Origin: Marinobacterium sediminicola
GTDB taxonomy: Bacteria; Pseudomonadota; Gammaproteobacteria; Pseudomonadales; Balneatricaceae
Direction: 5' to 3'
NCBI RefSeq assembly: GCF_022343685.1
Contig: NZ_CP092123.1
Span: 2,108,001-2,172,000 of the forward strand
DNA length: 64,000 bases
Positions 28,178-36,913 of this stretch are shown here, piece after piece. A program made the translations under genes and the position numbers. The notes below the pieces were generated by a model. It searched no databases and was not told the DNA's origin. It saw only the letters and a list, made by a program, of their open reading frames with translations. Within the stretch, counting starts at the first letter, position 1; every line of letters begins with the position of its first letter.

Positions 28178-29068
28178 TTACTCGAACTCGAACATCAGAA
28201 ATGGCTGTGCCTGCTCGTCTTCATGATAATGCACGGCCATTTTCCTGCCCTGAAAGCGTGTTTTAACACTCCCCTGTGCCTTCAGCTGATCAAGCAGCTC
28301 CCCATTCTTCAGCACGAATTGATACAACAGTGACTGAAGCTCGAGATAACCGATCTTTTCCGCACGGGTTTCATGGTTGGTCGCCAGAATTTCGCCTGCC
28401 ACATCCGTGAACACGACCAGACACCCCATGTGTGCAAGAAGTGCACGAAACAGGCGGTTGATACCCCGAAGGTGCAACTCTGCTGTTTTGCGCTCGGTGT
28501 TGTCCATACTGATACCGACCAGTTTGGTCACCTTGCCGTTGGGCCCTTTTACCCCGGTCGCCCGCGATGTAATCCAGCGATACTGCCCATCATGTCCGAC
28601 ACGGAAGTCCATCTCATGGGCACCGCCCTCACGCATGATCTGCTCATAGCCCTTGGTCAGCTTGTCTCTGGACTCCTCACTCATCAAGGACCAGAAATCG
28701 TCGTTGCTGGCGATCTTGACGCCGTAAACCGATTCCACGTTGTCGGAATAGGTGACTTCTCCAGTCAACAGATCCCATTCCCAGGTCACGATCTCAACGT
28801 TTTCCTGCATATGTACTTCGTTGATATTCCGCCCTTCGCGTCCCGAGTCACCGTTACCGCCAACGTACTCCCCGTACTTGAGCCAAATCTTGTCGACGTT
28901 CAGGAAGCCGGCCAGGTTTTCCAGGTTGTTGTCATCGATCATGCCGCCCTTGGTCCACTTGTTGACCGCCGTGCGTGACACTCCAAGCGCCTTGGCCACC
29001 TTGATCTGACTGAACTTTCGCTCCTTCAGAAGCGCAAGCAACCGTTTGCCGAACTCTTCTCCACTCAT
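28178..29068 (-). CDS. XRE-type HTH regulator with PAS domain
   Basis: About 296 aa from ATG 29068; an in-frame TTG at 29098 overlapping the LysR stop is an alternative, and the RBS (AAGGAG, 14 bases away, or GGAT close by) does not decide. N-terminal XRE HTH (about 5-60: FSQIKVAKALGVSRTAVNKWTKGG), then a PAS/PAC region (about 95-210: WEWDLLTGEVTYSDNVESVYGVK, FRVGHDGQYRWITSRATGVKG, ITMDNTER-like end) and a second, weaker sensor segment. The HTH-plus-PAS layout suggests a DNA-binding sensor of a small molecule or redox state. It follows lysR in the same direction and abuts cntB, so a role in the carnitine locus is likely but unproven. Confidence 0.8.
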   Translation of the reverse strand: MSGEEFGKRLLALLKERKFSQIKVAKALGVSRTAVNKWTKGGMIDDNNLENLAGFLNVDKIWLKYGEYVGGNGDSGREGRNINEVHMQENVEIVTWEWDLLTGEVTYSDNVESVYGVKIASNDDFWSLMSEESRDKLTKGYEQIMREGGAHEMDFRVGHDGQYRWITSRATGVKGPNGKVTKLVGISMDNTERKTAELHLRGINRLFRALLAHMGCLVVFTDVAGEILATNHETRAEKIGYLELQSLLYQFVLKNGELLDQLKAQGSVKTRFQGRKMAVHYHEDEQAQPFLMFEFE

Positions 29069-29094
29069 ATCCTTTTTTCTTTCTCCTTTGGGGC

Positions 29095-30015
29095 TCAAGC
29101 CATCTGCTGCTTCAGATACAGCTCCAGTTGCTCAATGAATACTTTCAGGTTGGCACTCGTCCCCATTTGCCGCGTGTAAACGGCAAAGACATCGGCGGGC
29201 TGCTGCCATTCAGGCAAGACCTGTATCAACTTGCCTTCTGCCAACTCTTTGCGAATGCTCCAAATCGAGCGCAGCAGGATACCCTCTCCCTTGAGACACC
29301 ACTCTTTGGCGACATTACCGTTGTTGACGCTCAGCTGACTGTTGGGGATCACCGTGAGCCGCTCCTGACCTCGCTCGATCTTCCATGAGGCCGGGCTATG
29401 ATTACGCTCGCGAATTGAAATACAGGCATGTGCATGCTCGAGGTCTCGGGGATGTAAGGGGCAACCATGCTTTTCGAGATAATGAGGCGAGGCACAGAAC
29501 ACCCGATAATTGGGTGCCAGCTTGCGGGCAATGAACTGTTCCGGAATGTTGCCGCCCAGACAGATATCAAGGTCCACATTCTCGGTCACGATGTCCACGC
29601 TGCGATCGACCAGTCGAAGGTCGATTCCCAGCAAGGGGTAACGGTCCCGCAGCGAGAGAATAAACGGGTTGAGGAATTCAGTTCCGAAACCGGTACTGCA
29701 GCTGATACGGAGCAGACCACGGGTTTCCTGACGACAGGCCAGCAGCTCATCCATCATGCCATCGAGATCCTGCAACATCTGGGTGCCTGTACGCAGCACG
29801 ATTTCACCCTCGAGCGTCAGGTTAATCGACCTGGCCGAACGGTAAAAAAGCGTAAACCCAAGGTTTTCCTCGAGCAGTTTAATACGCTTCGAAATGTAGG
29901 CCGGCGAAACCATCAACTGTTCTGCCGCCCTTGCAAAGCTCATGACACGGGCCGCGGTAACGAAAACCTTGATATCTTCAAGCGCAGGAAGCTTGTCCAC
30001 GTTCTGTAAACCCAC
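29095..30015 (-). CDS. LysR-family transcriptional regulator
   Basis: 306 aa. N-terminal winged HTH (about 10-70: FVTAARVMSFARAAEQLMVSPAYISKRIKLLEENLG) and LysR substrate-binding domain (GLLRISCSTGFGTEFLNPFILSL onward). Starts at GTG 30015; a second GTG at 30000 is also possible, neither with a strong RBS. Divergent from the D-malate dehydrogenase gene across 87 bp, the same relation as dmlR (yeaT) to dmlA (yeaU) in E. coli, and a LysR protein (CarR) controls the Acinetobacter carnitine genes. The likely effector is carnitine or a C4 intermediate. Confidence 0.9.
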   Translation of the reverse strand: MGLQNVDKLPALEDIKVFVTAARVMSFARAAEQLMVSPAYISKRIKLLEENLGFTLFYRSARSINLTLEGEIVLRTGTQMLQDLDGMMDELLACRQETRGLLRISCSTGFGTEFLNPFILSLRDRYPLLGIDLRLVDRSVDIVTENVDLDICLGGNIPEQFIARKLAPNYRVFCASPHYLEKHGCPLHPRDLEHAHACISIRERNHSPASWKIERGQERLTVIPNSQLSVNNGNVAKEWCLKGEGILLRSIWSIRKELAEGKLIQVLPEWQQPADVFAVYTRQMGTSANLKVFIEQLELYLKQQMA

Positions 30016-30102
30016 AGATTACACTTCGTGCCTACATCTTATCAGAGTAATGCTTAAACTGGTTTACCAAGTTGCCCATTAAGACAATAAAAGGTGTAGC
30101 CA

Positions 30103-31167
30103 ATGTCACAATTCAACATCGCCGTCATTCCCGGAGACGGTATCGGCACCGAAGTCATCCCTGAAGGTATCAAGGCGCTGGAAGCCGCGGCGGCCAAGCA
30201 CGGCGTTGAGCTGAACTTCACCCATTTCGACTGGTCTTGCGAAACCTACCATCGCACCGGCCGTATGATGCCTGAAGATGGCCTGGATCAGCTGAAACAG
30301 TTCGATTCCATCTTCCTGGGGGCAGTTGGCTTCCCCGGTGTACCCGATCATATCTCTTTGTGGGGCCTGCTGCTGCCGATCCGCCGCGCCTTCAACCAGT
30401 ACGTCAACCTGCGCCCAGTGCGATTGTTCGAAGGCTTGCAGTCCCCCCTGGCCAACAAGCAGGCCGGCGATATCGATTTCTACGTAGTACGTGAGAATGT
30501 CGAGGGTGAATATTCCAACATTGGCGGGATCCAGTATGAAGGTACTGACGACGAAGTGGTCTCCCAGCAGAGCATTTTCACCCGCAAGGGCACAGACCGT
30601 ATTCTGAAATACGCCTTTGATCTTGCTCAGTCACGTGACAAGAAACATCTGAGCTCGGCCACCAAGTCAAACGGCCTGTTCCACTCCATGCCCTACTGGG
30701 ACAGCCGCGTGGAAGCAATGGCTGAACGCTATCCAGACGTGAAGGTGGACCAGTTCCATATCGACATCTTCACGGCCAATCTGGTGCGCATGCCCGAATT
30801 CTACGACGTGATTGTGGGCTCCAACCTGTTCGGTGACATCCTGTCCGACCTTGGTCCGGCCTGTACCGGGACCATCGCCATTGCGCCCTCTGCCAACATC
30901 AATCCGGAGAAAGAGTTCCCCTCCATGTTCGAACCTGTCCACGGTTCGGCACCGGATATTGCCGGCCAGAACATTGCCAACCCGATCGGCACCGTCTGGG
31001 CCGCGGCCATGATGATGCAGCACCTCGGATGCGATGACATGCATGACACCATCATGGGTGCCATCGAAACCGTCATTCGGGACCAGCTCGCCCTGACTCG
31101 CGACATGGGTGGCAACGCCAGCACTCAAGAACTGGGCCAGGCAATTGCGGACATCATTCGCGCCTGA
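30103..31167 (+). CDS. D-malate/tartrate dehydrogenase (DmlA/TtuC family)
   Basis: 354 aa, isocitrate/isopropylmalate dehydrogenase fold. Starts IAVIPGDGIGTEVIPEG; substrate loop LRPVRLFEG; VVRENVEGEYSN; catalytic Lys/Asp region VDQFHIDIFTANLVRMPEFYDVIVGSNLFGDILSDLGP; NAD-site EPVHGSAPDIAGQNIANPIG. The sequence fits the tartrate dehydrogenase/D-malate dehydrogenase (decarboxylating) group rather than LeuB. It converts D-malate to pyruvate and CO2 with NAD+. With CntAB and the semialdehyde dehydrogenase it completes carnitine carbon flow into central metabolism. RBS AAGGTG upstream. Confidence 0.92.
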   Translation: MSQFNIAVIPGDGIGTEVIPEGIKALEAAAAKHGVELNFTHFDWSCETYHRTGRMMPEDGLDQLKQFDSIFLGAVGFPGVPDHISLWGLLLPIRRAFNQYVNLRPVRLFEGLQSPLANKQAGDIDFYVVRENVEGEYSNIGGIQYEGTDDEVVSQQSIFTRKGTDRILKYAFDLAQSRDKKHLSSATKSNGLFHSMPYWDSRVEAMAERYPDVKVDQFHIDIFTANLVRMPEFYDVIVGSNLFGDILSDLGPACTGTIAIAPSANINPEKEFPSMFEPVHGSAPDIAGQNIANPIGTVWAAAMMMQHLGCDDMHDTIMGAIETVIRDQLALTRDMGGNASTQELGQAIADIIRA

Positions 31168-31295
31168 CCCGGAAGTCAACCTGAGGCCGCATTCGGCCTC
31201 GCGCATGAGTTCTTGCGGCCTCCCCTTCCTGCAAGAGCTCATGCGAGCGAAATCGCTCACCGAAATACCATAATAACAATTGGAAAGATGACCAA
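31168..31295 (+). promoter_or_regulatory. Leader with three tandem hairpins before the porin gene
   Basis: Stem-loops at 31182-31199 (GAGGCCG/CGGCCTC), 31203-31244 (GCATGAGTTCTTGC pairing with GCAAGAGCTCATGC, one G-T) and 31245-31258 (GAGCGA/TCGCTC). None has a T run. May act as a weak terminator, RNA stabiliser or attenuator between dmlA-like gene and porin. Confidence 0.6.
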
Positions 31296-32204
31296 ATGAA
31301 GAAACTACTCGCTGCATGTACTTTGTTGGCAACCGCTGCTCCTGCCTGCGCCGTACCCATCGCCGACACCGGTATTGATGTCTATGGCAGCCTGCGCATC
31401 ATGCTGGAACAGAAAAAAGACAGTGACGACACCGAGTACAAGGATGCGTCCTCACGTGTTGGCATCAAGGGCGCTTACGCGCTCGACGAATATCTGAGTG
31501 CCTTTGCCAAGTATGAAGTCGCACTGGATCTGGGTAACGATGGCGACACCGTTGGCGACATGCGCTATGGGCATATCGGTCTTACCGACACCCGCTATGG
31601 CACGCTTGCCCTGGGCAAGGTCGACTCTCCCTTCTACGAAGCGGTTGGCGTCGCCGCCGACTACATGTGGTGGAATTCGGCACCGGTCTACTACACACTG
31701 GATGGCGTTCTGAGAGTCCGTGAGTCCGTCTATTACAGCAGCCCCGATCTGAATGGCGTCAAGCTGAAAGCTCTGTATCAGGTCGACGACGAAGACAACA
31801 CCCATCAGGAACAGACTCAGCTGGGTGCCACCTACAGTACCGGCAACCTGACTTTGGGAGCCGCATACACAGGCACCGAGGGAGGCGATGACCTCTATGG
31901 TCTGTCAGCCTACTATTCGGGTGAAGGATTCTATATCAACGGCGCTTACCTGGATCGAGAAAACGCCGGCAAGGGTATCGATGCGATCCTCGGCATCCCG
32001 TCCGGCAAGAACCTGTACACCCTTGGCCTGTCCGAATTCTCCGCCGACGACAATAGCGGGGACTTTACGGCTGCCATCCTGGCGTACCAGCGCACCCTGC
32101 ACGAGAAAGTGCTGGTATGGGCTGAATTCATGGCCTGGGACGGCAGTCTCTACGGCGTTGAGGACTCCAACCAGCTGAACGTGGGTATCAATTTCAATTT
32201 CTGA
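31296..32204 (+). CDS. Gram-negative trimeric porin
   Basis: 302 aa. Signal peptide at 1-19 (ends ACAVPIAD or just before), then alternating amphipathic strands typical of 16-stranded porins: DVYGSLRIMLEQKKD at the start, SSRVGIKGAYAL, GTLALGKVDSPFYEA, a constriction-loop-like stretch after residue 105, and a C-terminal NVGINFNF with terminal Phe for BAM recognition. Outer-membrane diffusion channel. It is downstream of the D-malate dehydrogenase in the same direction, so it may admit carnitine or an organic acid; the substrate is not known. Confidence 0.88.
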   Translation: MKKLLAACTLLATAAPACAVPIADTGIDVYGSLRIMLEQKKDSDDTEYKDASSRVGIKGAYALDEYLSAFAKYEVALDLGNDGDTVGDMRYGHIGLTDTRYGTLALGKVDSPFYEAVGVAADYMWWNSAPVYYTLDGVLRVRESVYYSSPDLNGVKLKALYQVDDEDNTHQEQTQLGATYSTGNLTLGAAYTGTEGGDDLYGLSAYYSGEGFYINGAYLDRENAGKGIDAILGIPSGKNLYTLGLSEFSADDNSGDFTAAILAYQRTLHEKVLVWAEFMAWDGSLYGVEDSNQLNVGINFNF

Positions 32205-32240
32205 TACCCCTGCGCCCCCCTTTGCGGGTGCCTCACAAAG

Positions 32241-32275
32241 CATGACTGTTCCCGGCTTTACCGGGAACAGTCATG
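32241..32275. terminator. Perfect 15-bp inverted repeat between convergent genes
   Basis: CATGACTGTTCCCGG (32241-32255) pairs fully with CCGGGAACAGTCATG (32261-32275) around a 5-nt loop. It lies between the porin (plus) and the MFS gene (minus) and lacks T runs; probably a bidirectional transcript end. Confidence 0.65.
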
Positions 32276-32315
32276 ACTTCAGGCGCAATGAAAACCCTCT
32301 CCGTAAAGCCTTTCT

Positions 32316-33716
32316 TTAGCTCGAACGCACCTTGCCTCTTGACCAGGATCTCCAGGCCGCGATCAGCGCGTAGCCGCTACAAAGTATGAAGGCGATCTCC
32401 AGCAAGCGCATCAGCGCAGGAAACTGTTCCGGCACCAGCTGAGCGTTGCCGATCAGCAGGTTAAAGAGGAACACCACAACCGCCATGCCCAGCATATTGC
32501 CAAGCGTGCGCGAGATATTGAGCAAGGAGGAGGCAATACTCAGTTTGTCATGAGGCACGACGCTCAGGGCACCGTTGTTATTGGGCGAGGAAAACAGCCC
32601 AAATCCGGTTCCCATCACCAGCAGCGCAATCACAACCTGGGTCAGGCCACTCTGCTGGTCCAGCAGCGCAAGAATCAGAAATCCAATGGCAAACAGCACA
32701 CACCCCAGGGTGGCCGGGATACGGGGTTCCATACGATCCGACAAGCGCCCGGCCAAAGGTGCCAGTATTGCCATCATCATGGCCTGCAACAGCATCAACT
32801 GCCCGGCCTCCGCCGGAGAAAGTCCGCGGATATACTGCAGGTAAAGGCTCAGCAGGAACTGCAAGGGATAGTTGGCTGCATACATGAGAAAACTGGCCTG
32901 TATGGAGCGAAAGAAGGTCAGGTTCTGCACCATTCTGCGTGGCCGGATCAACGGATAGGGGCAGTGTTCCTGCTGGTAGATAAAACCCGCCAGCAACAGT
33001 AATCCGGTTAATGCCAGCAGACCGCCCATCAGCCCGGGCAGTTCAGAAAGCCCAACAAACAAGAGACTCGAAGCGACAATAAACAGCAGGCTGCCAACCC
33101 AGTCCAGCTTTTGATCATGCTGCCGCTGGGTTTCACGAACATGAATGGCCACCAGCACCGCGCAGAGCACCGTCAGTGGCAAGGGGGCAACAAAGACGGC
33201 ATGCCAGTTCCACCACTCAGTCAACCAGCCTCCGATGGGTGGACCGCAGGTCAATCCAAGGTAAACAGATGTTGAGGTCAAACCAAGCGCCATCCCCCGC
33301 CCGTGCTGGGCAAACACCTGGGACACAATTGCCATGCCGGTGCCGAACACCATGGCACCTCCAATGCCCTGTAGCAGGCGCATCAACAGCAGCCAGCCAA
33401 TATGGCTGACCCATATTACGACGAGAGAACTCAGTGCAAACAGCAACAGCCCGCACAAAAACACCTTCTTGCGACCGATCATGTCGGCAATGCGACCGGC
33501 CGGCAGCTGGAGTGCGATAGCGCCCAGCAGGTTCATGGTCGGAATCCAACTGACCAGTACCGCGTCGGCCCGCAGATCTGCCGCAATGGCTGGCAGGGCC
33601 ACATTAACCGCCGACATGCTCATCGGCATCAGGAAGGTCGCAACACAGATACTGATCAGTGCCAACCAGCGTGTGGAGGCTGAAGAGTAGACATCATTTG
33701 GATCAGCGGTTGTCAT
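32316..33716 (-). CDS. MFS transporter, DHA2 (14-TM drug:H+ antiporter) family
   Basis: 466 aa, strongly hydrophobic with 13-14 predicted helices. Start of the fold ALISICVATFLMPMSMSAVNVALPAIAADL with the DHA2 motif D1 (SAVNVALPAI), the MFS loop motif GRIADMIGRKKVF, and the antiporter motif C region LGLTSTSVYLGLTCGPPIGGWL. Inner-membrane exporter of hydrophobic compounds or metabolites. Co-oriented with the aldehyde dehydrogenase 150 bp upstream but separated by a strong terminator. Confidence 0.9.
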   Translation of the reverse strand: MTTADPNDVYSSASTRWLALISICVATFLMPMSMSAVNVALPAIAADLRADAVLVSWIPTMNLLGAIALQLPAGRIADMIGRKKVFLCGLLLFALSSLVVIWVSHIGWLLLMRLLQGIGGAMVFGTGMAIVSQVFAQHGRGMALGLTSTSVYLGLTCGPPIGGWLTEWWNWHAVFVAPLPLTVLCAVLVAIHVRETQRQHDQKLDWVGSLLFIVASSLLFVGLSELPGLMGGLLALTGLLLLAGFIYQQEHCPYPLIRPRRMVQNLTFFRSIQASFLMYAANYPLQFLLSLYLQYIRGLSPAEAGQLMLLQAMMMAILAPLAGRLSDRMEPRIPATLGCVLFAIGFLILALLDQQSGLTQVVIALLVMGTGFGLFSSPNNNGALSVVPHDKLSIASSLLNISRTLGNMLGMAVVVFLFNLLIGNAQLVPEQFPALMRLLEIAFILCSGYALIAAWRSWSRGKVRSS

Positions 33717-33796
33717 CCTGGCCCCCGGTTTCTATTGGCGTGACAGGGACATTCTAATGAGTGCAGCAAAAAAGTGTAATAACTGTTACGCCAGTA

Positions 33797-33824
33797 ACAA
33801 AAAAGCCGGGGCACAAGCCCCGGC
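33797..33824 (-). terminator. Terminator of the aldehyde dehydrogenase gene
   Basis: Minus strand GCCGGGGC-TTGT-GCCCCGGC followed by TTTTTTG. Confidence 0.9.
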
Positions 33825-33868
33825 AAGCACTTCCGTAGCACAGACTGGAAAGTGAGATGATGCAGTGA

Positions 33869-35284
33869 TCAGCCGCGGCTGATGCTGAGCAATTGTGGCT
33901 GGGTGTACTCGAGCAGACCTTCTTCGCCAAATTCAACACCCACACCCGACATCTTGCATCCACCGAAGGGGCAGTGGGGCAGGACTTCTGCGTGGTTGTT
34001 GATCCAGGCAGTACCGCTCTCAAGACGCGTCGCCACGGAACGCGCCTTTTCAATATCCGATCCCCATACGGATCCACCAAGACCGTTGACGTTGTCGTTG
34101 GCCATGGCAATCGCGTCTTCAAGATCCTTGTAAACAATTACCGGCAAGACGGGGCCAAACTGCTCCTCGTCGACCAGACGCACGCCATTGCTGACGCCTG
34201 CTACAATGGTCGGCGGGTAGAAGTAGCCGTTACCGGCCTGAGCCTCACCACCACAGAGCACACGTGCCCCGTTGGCCTTGGCGTCTTCAACCAGCTCAAT
34301 CACCAGGTCCAGCTGGGCCTTGTTCTGTACCGGACCAAAGGTCACGCCAGCTTCCAGGCCGTTACCGACCACCTGTTCGTTGGCGATGGCGCTCAAGCGC
34401 TGACACACCTCTTCATACTGAGACTCGTGCACATAAAGACGCTTGAGCGCGGCACACGTCTGTCCCATGTTGAGGAAAGCGGTCTGGAAAATGCCCGGAA
34501 GCGCACGATCAAGATCGGCATCCGGCAGCAGGATACCGGCATCATTGCCGCCAAGCTCCAGCGTCAGGCGTTTAAGGTTATCGGCAGCCTTGCGCATGAT
34601 GTCCTGCCCGGTCGGAGTGGAGCCGGTGAAGACAATCTTGTTGATACCCATATGCTGTGTCATCGCACGACCAATACCGCCCTCACCCGTCACGATGTTG
34701 ATCACGCCCGCCGGCACGACCTGATTGATCAGCTCAATCAGTTTCAGGGTGCTGAACGGCGTGAACGAAGACGGCTTGGAGACAACAGTGTTACCCGTAC
34801 GGATGGCCGGCATGATGTGCCATACCGCGATCATCAATGGCCAGTTCCAGGGCGTGATGGAGCCCACGACACCCAGAGGCTTGTGGTGAAGTTCGGCGAG
34901 GCGGGCCTCACTGTCTTCGATAACTTTCACCGGAATATCCAGATCGGCGGTATAGCGTGTCCAGTTGATAGCGCCACCCACTTCCATCTGTGCCAGTGCC
35001 AACGGCTTACCCTGCTCCAGAGTGACCAGTTGTGCCAGCTCGTCCGCATTCGCCTCGATCAGATCCGCAATGCGATGCAACATCGCCTTGAGTTCAGCAT
35101 CGGGGGTATGCTGGAAGGTTTTGAATGCGGCGCGAGCCGCAGCAACGGCGGCATCCACCTGTTCCGGAGAAGCGGCAGGACAGTGTGCAAAAGCGTCGCC
35201 TGTTGCCGGATTGATCACCGGAAAGGCTTCACGCTCACCGGCGACCGCCTGACCATTGATAAAAAGAGTCGATACCGTCTGCAT
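33869..35284 (-). CDS. Aldehyde dehydrogenase family protein
   Basis: 471 aa. ALDH motifs: SITPWNWPLMIAVWH, VFTGSTPTGQDIM, general base in TLELGGNDAGILLPDADLD, catalytic Cys in NMGQTCAALKRLYVHES and C-terminal CPFGGCKMSGVGVEFGEEGLLEYTQPQ. This C-terminal pattern belongs to the broad group of NAD-dependent enzymes near betaine-, lactaldehyde- and benzaldehyde-type dehydrogenases; the substrate cannot be named. It precedes a terminator and lies downstream of a porin-like gene in the same direction (73 bp). Confidence 0.87.
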   Translation of the reverse strand: MQTVSTLFINGQAVAGEREAFPVINPATGDAFAHCPAASPEQVDAAVAAARAAFKTFQHTPDAELKAMLHRIADLIEANADELAQLVTLEQGKPLALAQMEVGGAINWTRYTADLDIPVKVIEDSEARLAELHHKPLGVVGSITPWNWPLMIAVWHIMPAIRTGNTVVSKPSSFTPFSTLKLIELINQVVPAGVINIVTGEGGIGRAMTQHMGINKIVFTGSTPTGQDIMRKAADNLKRLTLELGGNDAGILLPDADLDRALPGIFQTAFLNMGQTCAALKRLYVHESQYEEVCQRLSAIANEQVVGNGLEAGVTFGPVQNKAQLDLVIELVEDAKANGARVLCGGEAQAGNGYFYPPTIVAGVSNGVRLVDEEQFGPVLPVIVYKDLEDAIAMANDNVNGLGGSVWGSDIEKARSVATRLESGTAWINNHAEVLPHCPFGGCKMSGVGVEFGEEGLLEYTQPQLLSISRG

Positions 35285-35357
35285 CTCGGGATCCTTAGTT
35301 CATAATGGGTGCTGCCGGCGTCCGCTGCCGACAGCCCCGGGTTAACGCTTAGTCAAA

Positions 35358-36728
35358 TCAGAACGGCACGATGGCAATCATCTGTGCGTAGACATTGGTG
35401 TCGTCATTGCCAACCTGAGTACCACCATTAGCGGCGCTGTTGTCCGGCGAATAGAAACCGATCAACGGGCTGACAATCAGGTTCGGGGTCACGACCCACT
35501 CGGCATAGAGGTCGATTTCCTGACCGTTAACACCGCCAGCATCGCCAGTGAACGGGTTAGCCGCGTCGCTGAAGTCAAAGAACAGCGCACCAATGCTGAG
35601 CATTTCGGTCGGAGAAGCCTTGATACCAATGTGGTGCACATCAGCAGCAGAGTTGAACGGACCGGCATAGTTGGCAGCGACTTCACCCTGGAACCAGGTG
35701 CCATAACCACGGCTGAAACCGAAGAACAGCGGATCGAAGCCGGCATCAAAGGTTGAGTAGCGATAGTTCACGCTCGGTGACCAGGGCAGATCAGCAAAGG
35801 TCCAGCCGGCTTCAACGTACCAGGCATCGGCGTCAGTACCGGTAGCGTCGCCCTGATCCTGAGTGACGAACTCACCGGACAGGAACAGGTTTTCGACGCC
35901 TGCATTACCCTGATAGCGCAGACTGACTGTCTGCTGGCCGTCACGATAGGTATAGTCGAGAAGATTTGCCAGCTGGTCATTAACCTCCAAACCTTCGATG
36001 TAAGTCGCCCCAATCGTGCCTTCCGGCATCACATACTCGACATTGATCCCCGCCAGCTCCATCTCAGCCTGAATCCTGTTGTCGGATTCAAGCCAGAAAA
36101 GGTCGCCTCGCAGGCCTTCAGAACCACCCAGACGGACAATCGCGGTACGATCAAAGGCCTTGCGCGCCGCCAGCCAATAGGCACCACCGCGATCAAGATC
36201 TTCTCCCAAAACATCACTTATACCCTGACCAGCATTCAGAGAATCACCGTTGATCAGGAAGCCGTCACCGATGGCAAACTGCTGACGACCAAAGGAGATA
36301 TCCAGACCATCCTGACCCAGTGCCGGAATCAGGTTACCGGAGCGCCAGCCGACGTAAGCATCTTCAAGGTCGGTTTCACTCTCGTTACCGGACGTAAAAC
36401 CGCCGGCGTCGCCATCACCCCAGGTAGCCGAGCTGATCAGGTTCAGACCTGCATATACGCTGGCACCGGACTCAGCGTAGGCATGGCTGCCCGACAGACC
36501 GTATTTGATGTAACCTTCACGCCAATCGGCACCACCTGTATCGCCATCCAGCAGATAGTTCTCCTCGCTGGAGAACACGCCAAAGACAGCTTCGATATCC
36601 AGGTTCAGCTCTGAGCCGTCCTGAGAGTAAAGGTTGTAAGCCGAGGCTGGAGCGGCAATGGCTGCTGCCACAGCTGCGCTCAGCAGGTATCCGGAAGTAC
36701 GACGTACGATCTGTTTTTTCATGGGCAT
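35358..36728 (-). CDS. Outer-membrane beta-barrel porin-like protein, copy 1
   Basis: 456 aa. Signal peptide at about 1-30 (ends APASAYN), then repeated beta strands such as GDLFWLESDN and YGTWFQGEVAANYAGPF, ending in VYAQMIAIVPF with terminal Phe. Probably an alginate-export/OprD-sized monomeric channel; the family is not recognised with certainty. It is a clear paralogue of the protein at 45055-46389, with long near-identical stretches (for example around FDPLFFGFSRGYGTWFQGE). RBS GAGGG upstream. Co-oriented with an OprD-like gene upstream. Confidence 0.8.
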   Translation of the reverse strand: MPMKKQIVRRTSGYLLSAAVAAAIAAPASAYNLYSQDGSELNLDIEAVFGVFSSEENYLLDGDTGGADWREGYIKYGLSGSHAYAESGASVYAGLNLISSATWGDGDAGGFTSGNESETDLEDAYVGWRSGNLIPALGQDGLDISFGRQQFAIGDGFLINGDSLNAGQGISDVLGEDLDRGGAYWLAARKAFDRTAIVRLGGSEGLRGDLFWLESDNRIQAEMELAGINVEYVMPEGTIGATYIEGLEVNDQLANLLDYTYRDGQQTVSLRYQGNAGVENLFLSGEFVTQDQGDATGTDADAWYVEAGWTFADLPWSPSVNYRYSTFDAGFDPLFFGFSRGYGTWFQGEVAANYAGPFNSAADVHHIGIKASPTEMLSIGALFFDFSDAANPFTGDAGGVNGQEIDLYAEWVVTPNLIVSPLIGFYSPDNSAANGGTQVGNDDTNVYAQMIAIVPF

Positions 36729-36858
36729 TATCCCTCAAGAATGGCAGGCCGATCAGCTGAATGCCTGAAACTGCCTGAGTGCTGTTATTCCTATCTGTCT
36801 AAGCATAGAACACGGCTGTAAACCAGTTACGCACTGGATGTAGGAACTTGTGGCAGTT

Positions 36859-36875
36859 TGTAACAGCATGTAACA
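36859..36875. promoter_or_regulatory. 17-bp palindrome, possible operator/UAS
   Basis: TGTAACAGCATGTAACA, about 130 bp upstream of the porin-like gene. Nearly the same as the element at 40056-40072 and built like the TGT-N2-CA-N3-TG-N2-ACA sites found at 51246-51377. Confidence 0.4.
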
Positions 36876-36913
36876 CAGCCGCGCCCCGGCTGGCCGGGGC
36901 ACAGCCCTCCTTT

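Noticed and set aside
33893-35305. 470-codon open frame opposite the aldehyde dehydrogenase
   Set aside because: Shadow of a gene with complete ALDH motifs on the other strand.
36730-36800. Sigma-54 promoter upstream of porin-like copy 1
   Set aside because: The best candidate GGCAG...GGC has a GG-GC spacing one base too short.
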